Source of the DNA: Pseudomonadota bacterium
Lineage (GTDB): Bacteria; Pseudomonadota; Alphaproteobacteria; Micavibrionales; UBA2020
NCBI GenBank assembly: GCA_021849295.1
Contig: JAJZTA010000001.1
Span: forward strand, 1-64,000
Direction: 5' to 3'
DNA: 64,000 nt
Part shown: positions 19,165 to 26,784 of the stretch, piece after piece
Numbering within the stretch: the first letter of the stretch is position 1
Layout of the letters: each line of letters starts with the position of its first letter
The notes under the pieces: model-generated
What the model was told of the DNA's origin: nothing
The model's input: the letters and a program-made list of their open reading frames with translations, nothing else
Databases searched by the model: none
Translations under genes and position numbers: made by a program

Positions 19165-19977
19165 TTACAGTAGGTCATAAGTGAGCATGATGGCGCTCGC
19201 GTTGTAAGCAAAACCACCATTGTTACATGCGACGTAGAGGCCAAATCCTGCCGGAATAAATATATCTCGGCCATATTCTTGATTTACCACGCCAGCGTTT
19301 GTATTTCCGACAATTGTCAAAATTCCATTGACGGTCGTAGAATTATAATCGGCGGGCGCTGCGCTTCCGGCCGATAATGTTAAGCCCAGCAGATTAGATG
19401 CGCTCATAACAACGTTTCTAAGAATGAGACCATTGACATTTGAAGCCGCCGCAACGATGGTTTGTACCGCCGTTCCTATATTAAACGCGCCATACTTATT
19501 TGCACCAAGCGGAGTGATGGTTCGTTTTACGCCACGATCAGAGGTGAGTGCAGTGTTGATAGATGACAGGGATGCTTCGGAATTAGCATCGTTCACGGCG
19601 ACCGCTGCGCCGCCGACGCCATATACTTGCACGGGGTTGGCGATGCCGTCTATGGTGCCCTGCCCCGGATTGTCAACGTTAAACTGGTCTGGGCCATCAC
19701 TGACGGAGATTTTAACCCATTCGCCGGCTTGTGCCGCCGAGTTGATGAAATACTTGCTGAACCCCGAGGACAGATAGATAGAGCTGTTCTTTTTCAAGCC
19801 CGTGTAATACGTGCCTTGCATGTTGGTTTGAATGGCAATATCGACCGTCGCGGTTGCCGACGAGCTGTCAACGATTTTGAGATATTTACCGCTGACGTCA
19901 TGCTCCTCGCCTTTTTTTAAGTCATCGAGATAGACCTGATCTGGAATACCAGGGCCGACGGGAATGATGTCCGTCAT
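19165..19977 (-). CDS. putative virion surface (spike/vertex) protein
   Basis: About 270-aa beta-rich soluble protein between lysis and membrane-protein genes. Confidence 0.5.
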   Translation of the reverse strand: MTDIIPVGPGIPDQVYLDDLKKGEEHDVSGKYLKIVDSSSATATVDIAIQTNMQGTYYTGLKKNSSIYLSSGFSKYFINSAAQAGEWVKISVSDGPDQFNVDNPGQGTIDGIANPVQVYGVGGAAVAVNDANSEASLSSINTALTSDRGVKRTITPLGANKYGAFNIGTAVQTIVAAASNVNGLILRNVVMSASNLLGLTLSAGSAAPADYNSTTVNGILTIVGNTNAGVVNQEYGRDIFIPAGFGLYVACNNGGFAYNASAIMLTYDLL

Positions 19978-20303
19978 AAGAACCTCCATGCGATATATGC
20001 CGCGAGGCCGAAGCCCGCGAGCTTGAGATAAGTGGCGAGGCTGGATTCGGCAGCCGCCTGTTGCTGTGTTGCCTGTACGGCCGCCGCGCCGACGGCAAGG
20101 GAAAGTTGTTGGCCCGTGACGAGCTGTTGCAAAATGGACGTCGTGCCGGCGGCAGTCGATTTTATGGCGTTGGCTATCGGCGTCAGGTCGATCTGGTTTT
20201 GGATGGTGTCGTTAACTGTGACGGCCGTTTTATTCGTGGCGTTCTGCTGGACGTTATTACCGCCCAGACCTATCGCGCTCAAAAATCCCCCGAACAGCGA
20301 CAT
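19974..20303 (-). CDS. small phage membrane protein
   Basis: N-terminal Gly-rich; C-terminal TM YLKLAGFGLAAYIAWRFL. Confidence 0.6.
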   Translation of the reverse strand: MSLFGGFLSAIGLGGNNVQQNATNKTAVTVNDTIQNQIDLTPIANAIKSTAAGTTSILQQLVTGQQLSLAVGAAAVQATQQQAAAESSLATYLKLAGFGLAAYIAWRFL

Positions 20304-20500
20304 TACAGCACCTTTTTAGCGTGCTTCATCAGCTCGAGAACGATGAAACCGCCGGCCAGCATCATAGCTATGTTGGTCAGATTGAAGCCGCTGCTGCTGC
20401 CGGTGGGAACCGACGGAACGACGGCCGAGGATAATGCGTTATCGGCTTTCCAACCGAGATATCCGCCCGCCGCAAGTAAAACCGGAAAAATGTAAAGCAT
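20303..20500 (-). CDS. small phage membrane protein (65 aa)
   Basis: Two hydrophobic segments; stop/start overlap with neighbour. Confidence 0.55.
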   Translation of the reverse strand: MLYIFPVLLAAGGYLGWKADNALSSAVVPSVPTGSSSGFNLTNIAMMLAGGFIVLELMKHAKKVL

Positions 20501-20502
20501 GA

Positions 20503-20949
20503 TTATTTACCTCTCTTATGCAGAAAAAACAGGCCGACCAGAGCCAGAAAGACCACGCCTAAATCTATTTTTGCGGTGGTGGAGAGGCCGCTTAACGGCG
20601 TGGTAGCGACGCCGGCGGCCGCAGCTGATGCCGTGGCCGCCGTCTGGTTCGCCGTCACCGTCGCCGGTGACGTCAAAAACGAGGTCGAAGGTAAAAATGG
20701 GTATGCGCCGCCCGTAGGTGACGGCGACGTATTGGTGAGTGGAGCCGTAGCACTTCCCGAGGCGCTGCCGCTACCCGTGCCGCTGGAACCGTTGATCAAG
20801 TAGTTGTTAAGCGAGACGTTACTGCTGTTGCTGGCGTTCTGCGTGGTCTTATTGCCACCGAAAAGACGGCTTACAAGCCCACCGACGCCGCCGCCGCTGC
20901 CGCCGCCGAAAACGCTCGGTAACATGGCCGCAAAGGTTGTCGGGTCCAT
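20503..20949 (-). CDS. small phage membrane protein with Gly/Ser/Thr-rich region and C-terminal TM
   Basis: MDPTTFAAMLPSVFGGGSGGG...KIDLGVVFLALVGLFFLHKRGK. Confidence 0.6.
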   Translation of the reverse strand: MDPTTFAAMLPSVFGGGSGGGVGGLVSRLFGGNKTTQNASNSSNVSLNNYLINGSSGTGSGSASGSATAPLTNTSPSPTGGAYPFLPSTSFLTSPATVTANQTAATASAAAAGVATTPLSGLSTTAKIDLGVVFLALVGLFFLHKRGK

Positions 20950-21239
20950 TACCGCCTCCCACGCATGAAGCGCGAAGCGAGATAGACAACCAGTCCGAGG
21001 CCGAGCAGCACGCTGCCCCATGTCATGATGTTGCCGATGGTCTGTTGCTGCGCGGCATTGGCGGCCGCCGTTGCGGCCGAGGTGGCCGCTGTGGCCGCCT
21101 GATACTGCTGGGTAGCCTGTTGCAGTTTGTACTGATTTGCCACGGACTGGGCTTGAAGCTTGTCGGTGTAAATCTGCTGAGCTGTGCTGGCGACGGTATT
21201 AAAACCGTTCCCGATCATGGACCAAAGAGAGCCGGCCAT
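20949..21239 (-). CDS. small phage membrane protein with Ala/Gln-rich helix and C-terminal TM
   Basis: YKLQQATQQYQAATAATSAATAAANAAQQQTIGNIMTWGSVLLGLGLVVYLASRFMRGRR. Confidence 0.6.
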   Translation of the reverse strand: MAGSLWSMIGNGFNTVASTAQQIYTDKLQAQSVANQYKLQQATQQYQAATAATSAATAAANAAQQQTIGNIMTWGSVLLGLGLVVYLASRFMRGRR

Positions 21240-21257
21240 AAGCGCCCCCTTCCCGCA

Positions 21258-22286
21258 TTACTGCGTTTGTTGCGTGACAAAAATTGTCCTGACCTGTGCC
21301 GCCGTGCCGGCGTTCACATCGAGAACCAAGCCCAAGTCCTGCACGGCGCTGTCCACGTAGACGTCCATGCTGGAGCCGTAGGGCAAGAGCTGGAGGTCGT
21401 AAACGCCGGCGTTGACGCCGGTGCCGAGGCCCCAGTTTTGAGATGTTCGTTGATGCACCATAGAAGCCTTGGGTGCCATTTTGACATCGCCCTGACTGTC
21501 TTGCAGCGTGATCTCGTTGTTGAGGATCGTGCTGACGCCCACCTCTTGGTTGGCGTTGGGCGTGTCCGTGGTCCACAAGATGATATCACGATAGGACATG
21601 TTGTTGGGAACGTCGCGCGGGAATTTCGGGTTCGCTTGCGCGATGGCGTCCACGGTTTCGATCAGGCCCATCATGAGCGCCGGAGAGCTGCCGTTCTGAC
21701 GGAGTGTCAGACTGTCGGGTTGCCCATTGGTCGGGTTGTTGATCAGGTTCACCTGGTTAAGCTGGATGTCCAGCGTGATGTCGCTGTTCTGCACGACGGT
21801 GATGCCGCCGACTGTGCCGAACAGGATGCCGGCTTGCGTCGCGTCGGCCCATTTGATGCGTAGCTCGTAGGAGTGGCCCCGCGTATCGCAACCGAATTCG
21901 CCCTGTTTGGGAGCGTCGAACGGCGCAAACGAGCAGTTGAGATAGTGCTGGCCCGTCACGGCGTTGGCGATAGCGCCGGCGATCAAAGCGTTTCCGGCAG
22001 CGGCCGGAAGGCCATACCGGAGGCCGTTCGTGAAATAGAGCGCGAGAGCCTTTCCCGAGATGTTCCAGACGATGTTCTTGCTGTCGCGAACGAGCTGAAC
22101 GGTATCGATCAGGTTGAATATCTGAAAATCCGGAGCGTTACTGGAAACGCCGGTGACATTCACTTTTGCGCTCAGGAGCAATTCCATGCCCGTGAAGATA
22201 TTGCCTCGGGGGAACTTGAAAACGGAGAGCGCGTTTTTGTTGTAGTTGAGCGTCTCTTTGTATTCTTGATCGAACTGAAAGGCCAT
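21258..22286 (-). CDS. putative double-jelly-roll major capsid protein
   Basis: 342-aa beta-rich protein; largest structural ORF of the element and near the packaging ATPase; size in the DJR range. Confidence 0.65.
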   Translation of the reverse strand: MAFQFDQEYKETLNYNKNALSVFKFPRGNIFTGMELLLSAKVNVTGVSSNAPDFQIFNLIDTVQLVRDSKNIVWNISGKALALYFTNGLRYGLPAAAGNALIAGAIANAVTGQHYLNCSFAPFDAPKQGEFGCDTRGHSYELRIKWADATQAGILFGTVGGITVVQNSDITLDIQLNQVNLINNPTNGQPDSLTLRQNGSSPALMMGLIETVDAIAQANPKFPRDVPNNMSYRDIILWTTDTPNANQEVGVSTILNNEITLQDSQGDVKMAPKASMVHQRTSQNWGLGTGVNAGVYDLQLLPYGSSMDVYVDSAVQDLGLVLDVNAGTAAQVRTIFVTQQTQ

Positions 22287-22307
22287 GATATGCGCTCCTG
22301 TGGCTTA

Positions 22308-22436
22308 TTAGAGGGTGATGTTGAATTTGCTGAGCAGAGAATTGACGATCGGCGCAACGATGCCGAAGCCAACGCCGACGCCGAGCGCGGTGAGAACGAT
22401 GGTCTTGACGTCTTTCTTATCGGTAGATTTGGGCAT
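22308..22436 (-). CDS. 42-aa single-TM phage protein
   Basis: MPKSTDKKDVKTIVLTALGVGVGFGIVAPIVNSLLSKFNITL; fills the capsid-ATPase gap. Confidence 0.6.
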   Translation of the reverse strand: MPKSTDKKDVKTIVLTALGVGVGFGIVAPIVNSLLSKFNITL

Positions 22437-22534
22437 GTGAAACTCCAATTTGGGGTTAAAAAATAAGTTACCCCCAGCGTTTCACGGTCTAGGTTTTGTG
22501 TGGACGGGTGCAAAGACGGTATAAAAAGCGGGTG

Positions 22535-23095
22535 TTACGGCTTCGCCGTCACGTGTTTGCTGATCTGCCCCGGGTGCAGATATCGAAAATATTCGAACCG
22601 CTCGAGCGCCATGATCTCCTGCCAGAGCGGCCGTCCGTTGTAACTGATGCGGCCGCAATCCTGCCATATCATCTGAGCGTCGCGCTCGTCGGCCGTTGCG
22701 AATATATAGCGTTCTGTGCAGTTGCGCCTGATGCGCGGATGTATCGAGGTGATGTATTGCGTAGCGATCAGGCACGTGTAGCCAAGATGCCGGCCCCGCA
22801 TGAAAAGCCCATGCGTGATAGGGTGTTTCTTGAGCGTCACTTCGTCGTACAGGGCCGCTCCCTCGTCCAGCACGACGAAAGAGCCGAACGATTTTTTGTC
22901 GCGCAGCATGGCCTCCAGTTGATCGGCCGACCATGCGAATCTGCACCCGCTCGGAAAGTCGATGTCACCCGTGCCAGGGTAAATGATGACCTGCTGTTTG
23001 CAGCGCCGATATGTCTTGACAAAAGCCTTCATGAGCGTGCTCTTGCCCGTTCCGGTGTAGCCCAAAAAGGACTTATGCCGAAACTGATAGTCCAT
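22535..23095 (-). CDS. HerA/FtsK-type genome packaging ATPase (PRD1 P9 / PM2-like)
   Basis: Walker A GYTGTGKSTLMKAF; Walker B GSFVVLDEG; downstream CLIATQYITSIHPRIRRN; 186 aa. Confidence 0.82.
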   Translation of the reverse strand: MDYQFRHKSFLGYTGTGKSTLMKAFVKTYRRCKQQVIIYPGTGDIDFPSGCRFAWSADQLEAMLRDKKSFGSFVVLDEGAALYDEVTLKKHPITHGLFMRGRHLGYTCLIATQYITSIHPRIRRNCTERYIFATADERDAQMIWQDCGRISYNGRPLWQEIMALERFEYFRYLHPGQISKHVTAKP

Positions 23096-23319
23096 TATTT
23101 TTTGTGCTTGCGGCCGCCCGCGCCTTTTTTGACGGTGGCCGATCGAGCCGGTGGTTCTTTCTTCATGCGGAGTTTTACATTCTCCGTTATAAGATTGCAG
23201 ATTACATCCCCCTCATGTTTGCGGATGCGCCGCACGGTCAGAACGTACGTTAAAAAAATCAATGGCGAAAACACCATGATCCACTCAAGAATGACAAGTC
23301 GTATATGGTCTTTACGCAT
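23095..23319 (-). CDS. small phage membrane protein
   Basis: N-terminal TM, basic C-tail. Confidence 0.5.
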   Translation of the reverse strand: MRKDHIRLVILEWIMVFSPLIFLTYVLTVRRIRKHEGDVICNLITENVKLRMKKEPPARSATVKKGAGGRKHKK

Positions 23320-23683
23320 CGTTATTTTCCTTCTCCTGTTGCTTTTTCTTCCAGCGTGTTTCCGCGCCTTTTTTGCCCAGCTCCCTCATTACCCTTTTTC
23401 TTTCCTCGTCTGCCCTCTCTTGGGCGGGTGATTGTGTCGATGGGCTGTCCGTCGCAGCTGGGGGTGATGCTGTCGATGAGGCCGTTTCCGACGAGGAGCT
23501 TCTCAACCTTTTTGCGACGTGCTTTTGATAGACGTAAGCGCCGAGGCCTGCCGCTACGAAGAACAGAAACGCTTTCTGCAGCCTCTTCTTTTTTGGCGGT
23601 GCTGCCGGCGGACGGCTCTCCAGTTCCGTCGGTGCTGCAGCCGCTGCCGGCTGCGGAGCTTGTGGGTAAATTCCTGACGTCAT
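23312..23683 (-). CDS. small phage protein, Pro/Ala-rich with TM
   Basis: MTSGIYPQAPQPAAAAAP...QKAFLFFVAAGLGAYVYQKHVAKRL...RELGKKGAETRWKKKQQ. Confidence 0.5.
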   Translation of the reverse strand: MTSGIYPQAPQPAAAAAPTELESRPPAAPPKKKRLQKAFLFFVAAGLGAYVYQKHVAKRLRSSSSETASSTASPPAATDSPSTQSPAQERADEERKRVMRELGKKGAETRWKKKQQEKENNDA

Positions 23684-23864
23684 CTTTCTTCCTCCAGTCG
23701 TTATAAAGCTTCTCGATGGCGCTTTTTCCCGCCATGAATAGCTGTTGTTTGGCCTCTAAATGGGCCTTTGTGGCGGCGATATATCCCGCCATGCCCGCCA
23801 CGATCAGAGAAATCAGCCAAGAGACCGCCAGAATGACGGCTTCCACGTCATGCAGTGCCTTCAT
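23322..23864 (-). CDS. phage membrane protein overlapping the preceding gene in another frame
   Basis: N-terminal TM VILAVSWLISLIVAGMAGYIAATKAHLEAKQQL; frame open across about 360 nt of overlap. Confidence 0.45.
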   Translation of the reverse strand: MKALHDVEAVILAVSWLISLIVAGMAGYIAATKAHLEAKQQLFMAGKSAIEKLYNDWRKKDDVRNLPTSSAAGSGCSTDGTGEPSAGSTAKKEEAAESVSVLRSGRPRRLRLSKARRKKVEKLLVGNGLIDSITPSCDGQPIDTITRPREGRRGKKKGNEGAGQKRRGNTLEEKATGEGK

Positions 23865-24315
23865 CCTGTGGGTTTCCCTCTGATTTCTTGCTTATCACGT
23901 AGCGCAGATACGGCGGCACGCAGCACATGCAAACCGCCCCCAAAGCGTAAGCGAGCGATAGCCACGGCTTGCCTGTGACGTTTTTGACGCCAGACATTCC
24001 CGCTCCGAACAGCTCCTCCAGCAGCACGTTGAGCTTTTTGTTTTCCTTCCAGCCAAACATACCCCTGATCTCGGCCAAGGCCTCGACGATGATACCGGCG
24101 GATGCCTTTTCCAGCCGATTAGGCTCAAGGTCGATCTCGACGGCCGGAGCGGTGACGCTGGCGGCATCTGTGGCGCCATTCATGCCGTCCATAGCGCCAT
24201 GAATAGCGCCTTCCCCCGTCACTGGCGGGCGGGCGGCTATGTCCTCTTTGGCGAGGGTGTCCGTGTCGAGCTGATCCACGGATGGTCCGCTTTTTTTATG
24301 CTGTTTTTTCGGCAT
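23848..24315 (-). CDS. phage membrane-associated hypothetical protein
   Basis: MPKKQHKKSGPSVDQLD...WLSLAYALGAVCMCCVPPYLRYVISKK. Confidence 0.5.
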   Translation of the reverse strand: MPKKQHKKSGPSVDQLDTDTLAKEDIAARPPVTGEGAIHGAMDGMNGATDAASVTAPAVEIDLEPNRLEKASAGIIVEALAEIRGMFGWKENKKLNVLLEELFGAGMSGVKNVTGKPWLSLAYALGAVCMCCVPPYLRYVISKKSEGNPQDEGTA

Positions 24316-24547
24316 GTTGACGGTCAACCTCCGCGAAGAATTGGCGGAACATTGCCGTTGCATAAGGGCTAAGAGAGCCGTAGCGTTCTAGGTGGTTCTT
24401 GACGCCGTTATAGCGAATAACGACCTTGTGCGCCCTCCAGATAAGCTCTAAGGCTTGTAATAGCGTCAGATGGCGCTTATTTAGCCCTTCGGATAGCTCT
24501 GATGCCGACATTTTGCTGCAAAGTTCCATACCGCCATTTAGCCCCAT
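24296..24547 (-). CDS. hypothetical phage protein (83 aa)
   Basis: ORF in the leftward operon. Confidence 0.45.
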   Translation of the reverse strand: MGLNGGMELCSKMSASELSEGLNKRHLTLLQALELIWRAHKVVIRYNGVKNHLERYGSLSPYATAMFRQFFAEVDRQHAEKTA

Positions 24548-24618
24548 ATAGCGGCATTATGCCGCTGTACAAACCGCATATGATTATCAGAAATAAAAAT
24601 GCTTAGAAGATCCTCTCG

Positions 24619-25308
24619 TCAGTTTTGCTGTTGCAGGAATCCGCCCTCGTCAAAGGCGGCAAGTATGGCCTGACGCTCCAGCGTCGGCAGGGCGGCAAGC
24701 TTCATCGCCCAACGCTCCTTTTTGCGCTTTATTCGCTCGCGCTCGCGATATCCCTCGCCCAGATAACGGTAATCGTGCAGGGCTGTCGGTTGGGGAAAAT
24801 TAAACCATAGCGTCTCCTGCCGCACGCCGCCCCGCGTCATGGCGTTGTACTTGATACGGCTCCAGCCGCACAATCTGGCGGCATATAGCGGGTTATCGTA
24901 GCCGGAGATCATGACGTTGCAGTTTGTGGAGCAGAGCAGCTCTAGCACCCGGTCATGGTCCTCGTCGGTCATTTCGTGCTGGTAGAGGTTGGTCTTGAAA
25001 CGGGTGCTGTGTACATAGGGCGGGTCTGCATAGATCAGGGTTTCACGGGTATCCATGCAAGGCTCGAACGTGCGTTCCATAAACTTCATGGCGCACATGC
25101 CATAGAATTTAAAACCTCGCCGTAGCGTCAGATCGTCCGTGAAAAGCGTATCGTCAAGGTCGATGCCGATATTTATCTCGGCCTGCCTCTTGTTTCGCAT
25201 GATGGCGGCAGAGCCAAGGAATAGCTCGATATAGGTCCTATGTGGCGGCATGTGGTTAATGATCGTCTGATAGACGCCAGCGCCGTTTTTTCCTCCGGGA
25301 TATCTCAT
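24619..25308 (-). CDS. D12-class N6-adenine DNA methyltransferase (Dam-like)
   Basis: MRYPGGKNGAG, YIELFLGSAAI, YADPPYVHSTRFK. Confidence 0.88.
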   Translation of the reverse strand: MRYPGGKNGAGVYQTIINHMPPHRTYIELFLGSAAIMRNKRQAEINIGIDLDDTLFTDDLTLRRGFKFYGMCAMKFMERTFEPCMDTRETLIYADPPYVHSTRFKTNLYQHEMTDEDHDRVLELLCSTNCNVMISGYDNPLYAARLCGWSRIKYNAMTRGGVRQETLWFNFPQPTALHDYRYLGEGYRERERIKRKKERWAMKLAALPTLERQAILAAFDEGGFLQQQN

Positions 25309-25559
25309 GGCGTCACCTGCGCGGCACGCAGACGAGAAATAATTTTGCGCTGAAGCTGGAAAGCCTCGCGGAATACGTCGCGCTCGATGGCCACAAGCTC
25401 AAGGGGTTTGTTATTCGTGTTTTTGCCGTGATGGCCGATCTCGTAGACGGCATAGTTATAACTGGCGAGGGCGACATCCTCCGCGCTGTTTTCGACGTGC
25501 AGCCGCGCCGTGACGAGGATTTTTTTTAGGTGCGCTGTAAAAGCCTTATGCGTTATCAT
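25305..25559 (-). CDS. hypothetical phage protein
   Basis: Overlapping start/stop with the methyltransferase gene. Confidence 0.45.
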   Translation of the reverse strand: MITHKAFTAHLKKILVTARLHVENSAEDVALASYNYAVYEIGHHGKNTNNKPLELVAIERDVFREAFQLQRKIISRLRAAQVTP

Positions 25560-25744
25560 GCTGAATTCCTCGCGCTTTCTGCCTTCTCAATGGCGCGTTG
25601 TTTTCGTGTTGCCGCGCCGCGCCTGGCAGAGGCAACTTTGCGTAGGCGTTTTTTTTCGACCTGATATTCCACGCCGTCGGGCATGGCGCAAAGCGTTTTA
25701 AACTCTTGTTCTGTCAGATAACCAAATGATGGGGGCGGGGTCAT
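25556..25744 (-). CDS. hypothetical small basic phage protein
   Basis: 62-aa ORF, ATGA overlaps both sides. Confidence 0.45.
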   Translation of the reverse strand: MTPPPSFGYLTEQEFKTLCAMPDGVEYQVEKKRLRKVASARRGAATRKQRAIEKAESARNSA

Positions 25745-26451
25745 GCTGGCACCTTCCCTTTCGTGAATTTCTTAACCCATCCGATGAATGCGGCCTTGTG
25801 GTTTTTCGGCGGGTTAGACGCGAAATATGCGGAAAACTTGTCGAAAAGCTCTTTGCGATCCCAGCCCCGCATGTACTGGCCGACTTCGAGAAAGTCATCG
25901 TCTTGCAGGTAATCGCGCACGTCATAGGGCTTCTGCAACCCGCCCAACCCACTGACCAATCCTCCGACCCTTTTGAAAGACCCCGCGCCAGATTTATCCA
26001 CAATCACGGGCGTCACGGTCACGGTCTGGTCTTTCTCTCTCTCTCTCTGGTCTGGTCTCTCTAGGCGTGACGCGTCATGAACGCGTCCGTTATCGTCACG
26101 TGACGCGTCACGTGACTGTTTTTTCTTCTCACGGTAACGCTTAGCCCGCTCCGCGTCGCTGGATACTGCATCGATGCCCACTGGTGAACCGTCGGCATCT
26201 ATAACGTCGCGCTCTTCAAGAAGTTTGATGGCCTCTCGAACGTCGCTTTCCTTCTCCGAGAGGGTGAAAGCGACGATCTCGATCAGTTCCTCCCTGTTGC
26301 GTGCCTTGCGGTTGTCCTCGGCCGCCAGTTCGACGGTCGCCATATACACGGCCATAATGAACGAGCGTGAAAGATCGAGTTTTGATGCTATTATAGCGAT
26401 TATTTGGTTTTGAGCAGTGCCTACCGGCATTTTGAACCATCGTGTTGACAT
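25741..26451 (-). CDS. putative replication initiator (O-like, winged-helix plus C-terminal domain)
   Basis: MSTRWFKMPVGTAQNQ...REAIKLLEERDVIDADG, charged linker, C-terminal FDKFSAYFASNPPKNHKAAFIGWVKKF; origin-like repeats in the linker. Confidence 0.6.
   Translation of the reverse strand: MSTRWFKMPVGTAQNQIIAIIASKLDLSRSFIMAVYMATVELAAEDNRKARNREELIEIVAFTLSEKESDVREAIKLLEERDVIDADGSPVGIDAVSSDAERAKRYREKKKQSRDASRDDNGRVHDASRLERPDQREREKDQTVTVTPVIVDKSGAGSFKRVGGLVSGLGGLQKPYDVRDYLQDDDFLEVGQYMRGWDRKELFDKFSAYFASNPPKNHKAAFIGWVKKFTKGKVPA
25994..26002 (+). promoter_or_regulatory. DnaA box TTATCCACA
   Basis: Exact match to the consensus 9-mer. Confidence 0.6.
26009..26116. repeat. iteron-like cluster / candidate phage origin
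   Basis: GCGTCACGGTCACGG, two TGACGCGTCA, and a perfect 22-bp palindrome GTCACGTGACGCGTCACGTGAC at 26095..26116. Confidence 0.55.
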
Positions 26452-26477
26452 TGAACCTATCCCCTTTTCTATCCCTG

Positions 26478-26517
26478 AAAAAAGACCGGCCGGCGCGGGG
26501 ATAGACGCGCCGGCCGG
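26478..26517 (-). terminator. very stable hairpin, terminator-like on the minus strand
   Basis: CCGGCCGGCGCG-GGGATAGA-CGCGCCGGCCGG perfect 12-bp stem, T-rich run on the minus strand; between tRNA and rep gene. Confidence 0.7.
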
Positions 26518-26692
26518 CTTGCCTGTCAAACGGAGCAGCACTTGCTCGTTTTTTTGGCGTAAACTGGTGTGGTCTCTCCCACCGTCAAGCCTCGGATCGA
26601 GCGGCTTTCCCCTGTAGCTTCCCTTAAGCTGCTGGATGCCCTTCCACGTTGCAGCCGCATCCACCGCATAAAGGCAGTGGACATGGATATTT

Positions 26693-26767
26693 TGGTAGCG
26701 GGCGCAGGAATTGAACCTGCTCTCTCCAGTGTATGAAGCTGGCGACTTTCCGTTTGTCCTGCCCGCT
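26693..26767 (-). tRNA. phage-borne tRNA, anticodon CAT (Met or Ile2)
   Basis: AGCGGGC...GCCCGCT acceptor, T-arm GCAGGTTCAATTCCTGC, anticodon loop TTCATAC, encoded CCA; C-A mismatch in the anticodon stem and non-U8 are atypical. Confidence 0.78.
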
Positions 26768-26784
26768 GTATCACGAGGAGCCCC

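Noticed and set aside
21937-23431. Plus-strand ORFs opposite the phage capsid and ATPase genes (e.g. 22496..23431)
   Set aside because: Antisense to tightly packed minus-strand genes with RBSs and stop/start overlaps; no recognisable motifs.
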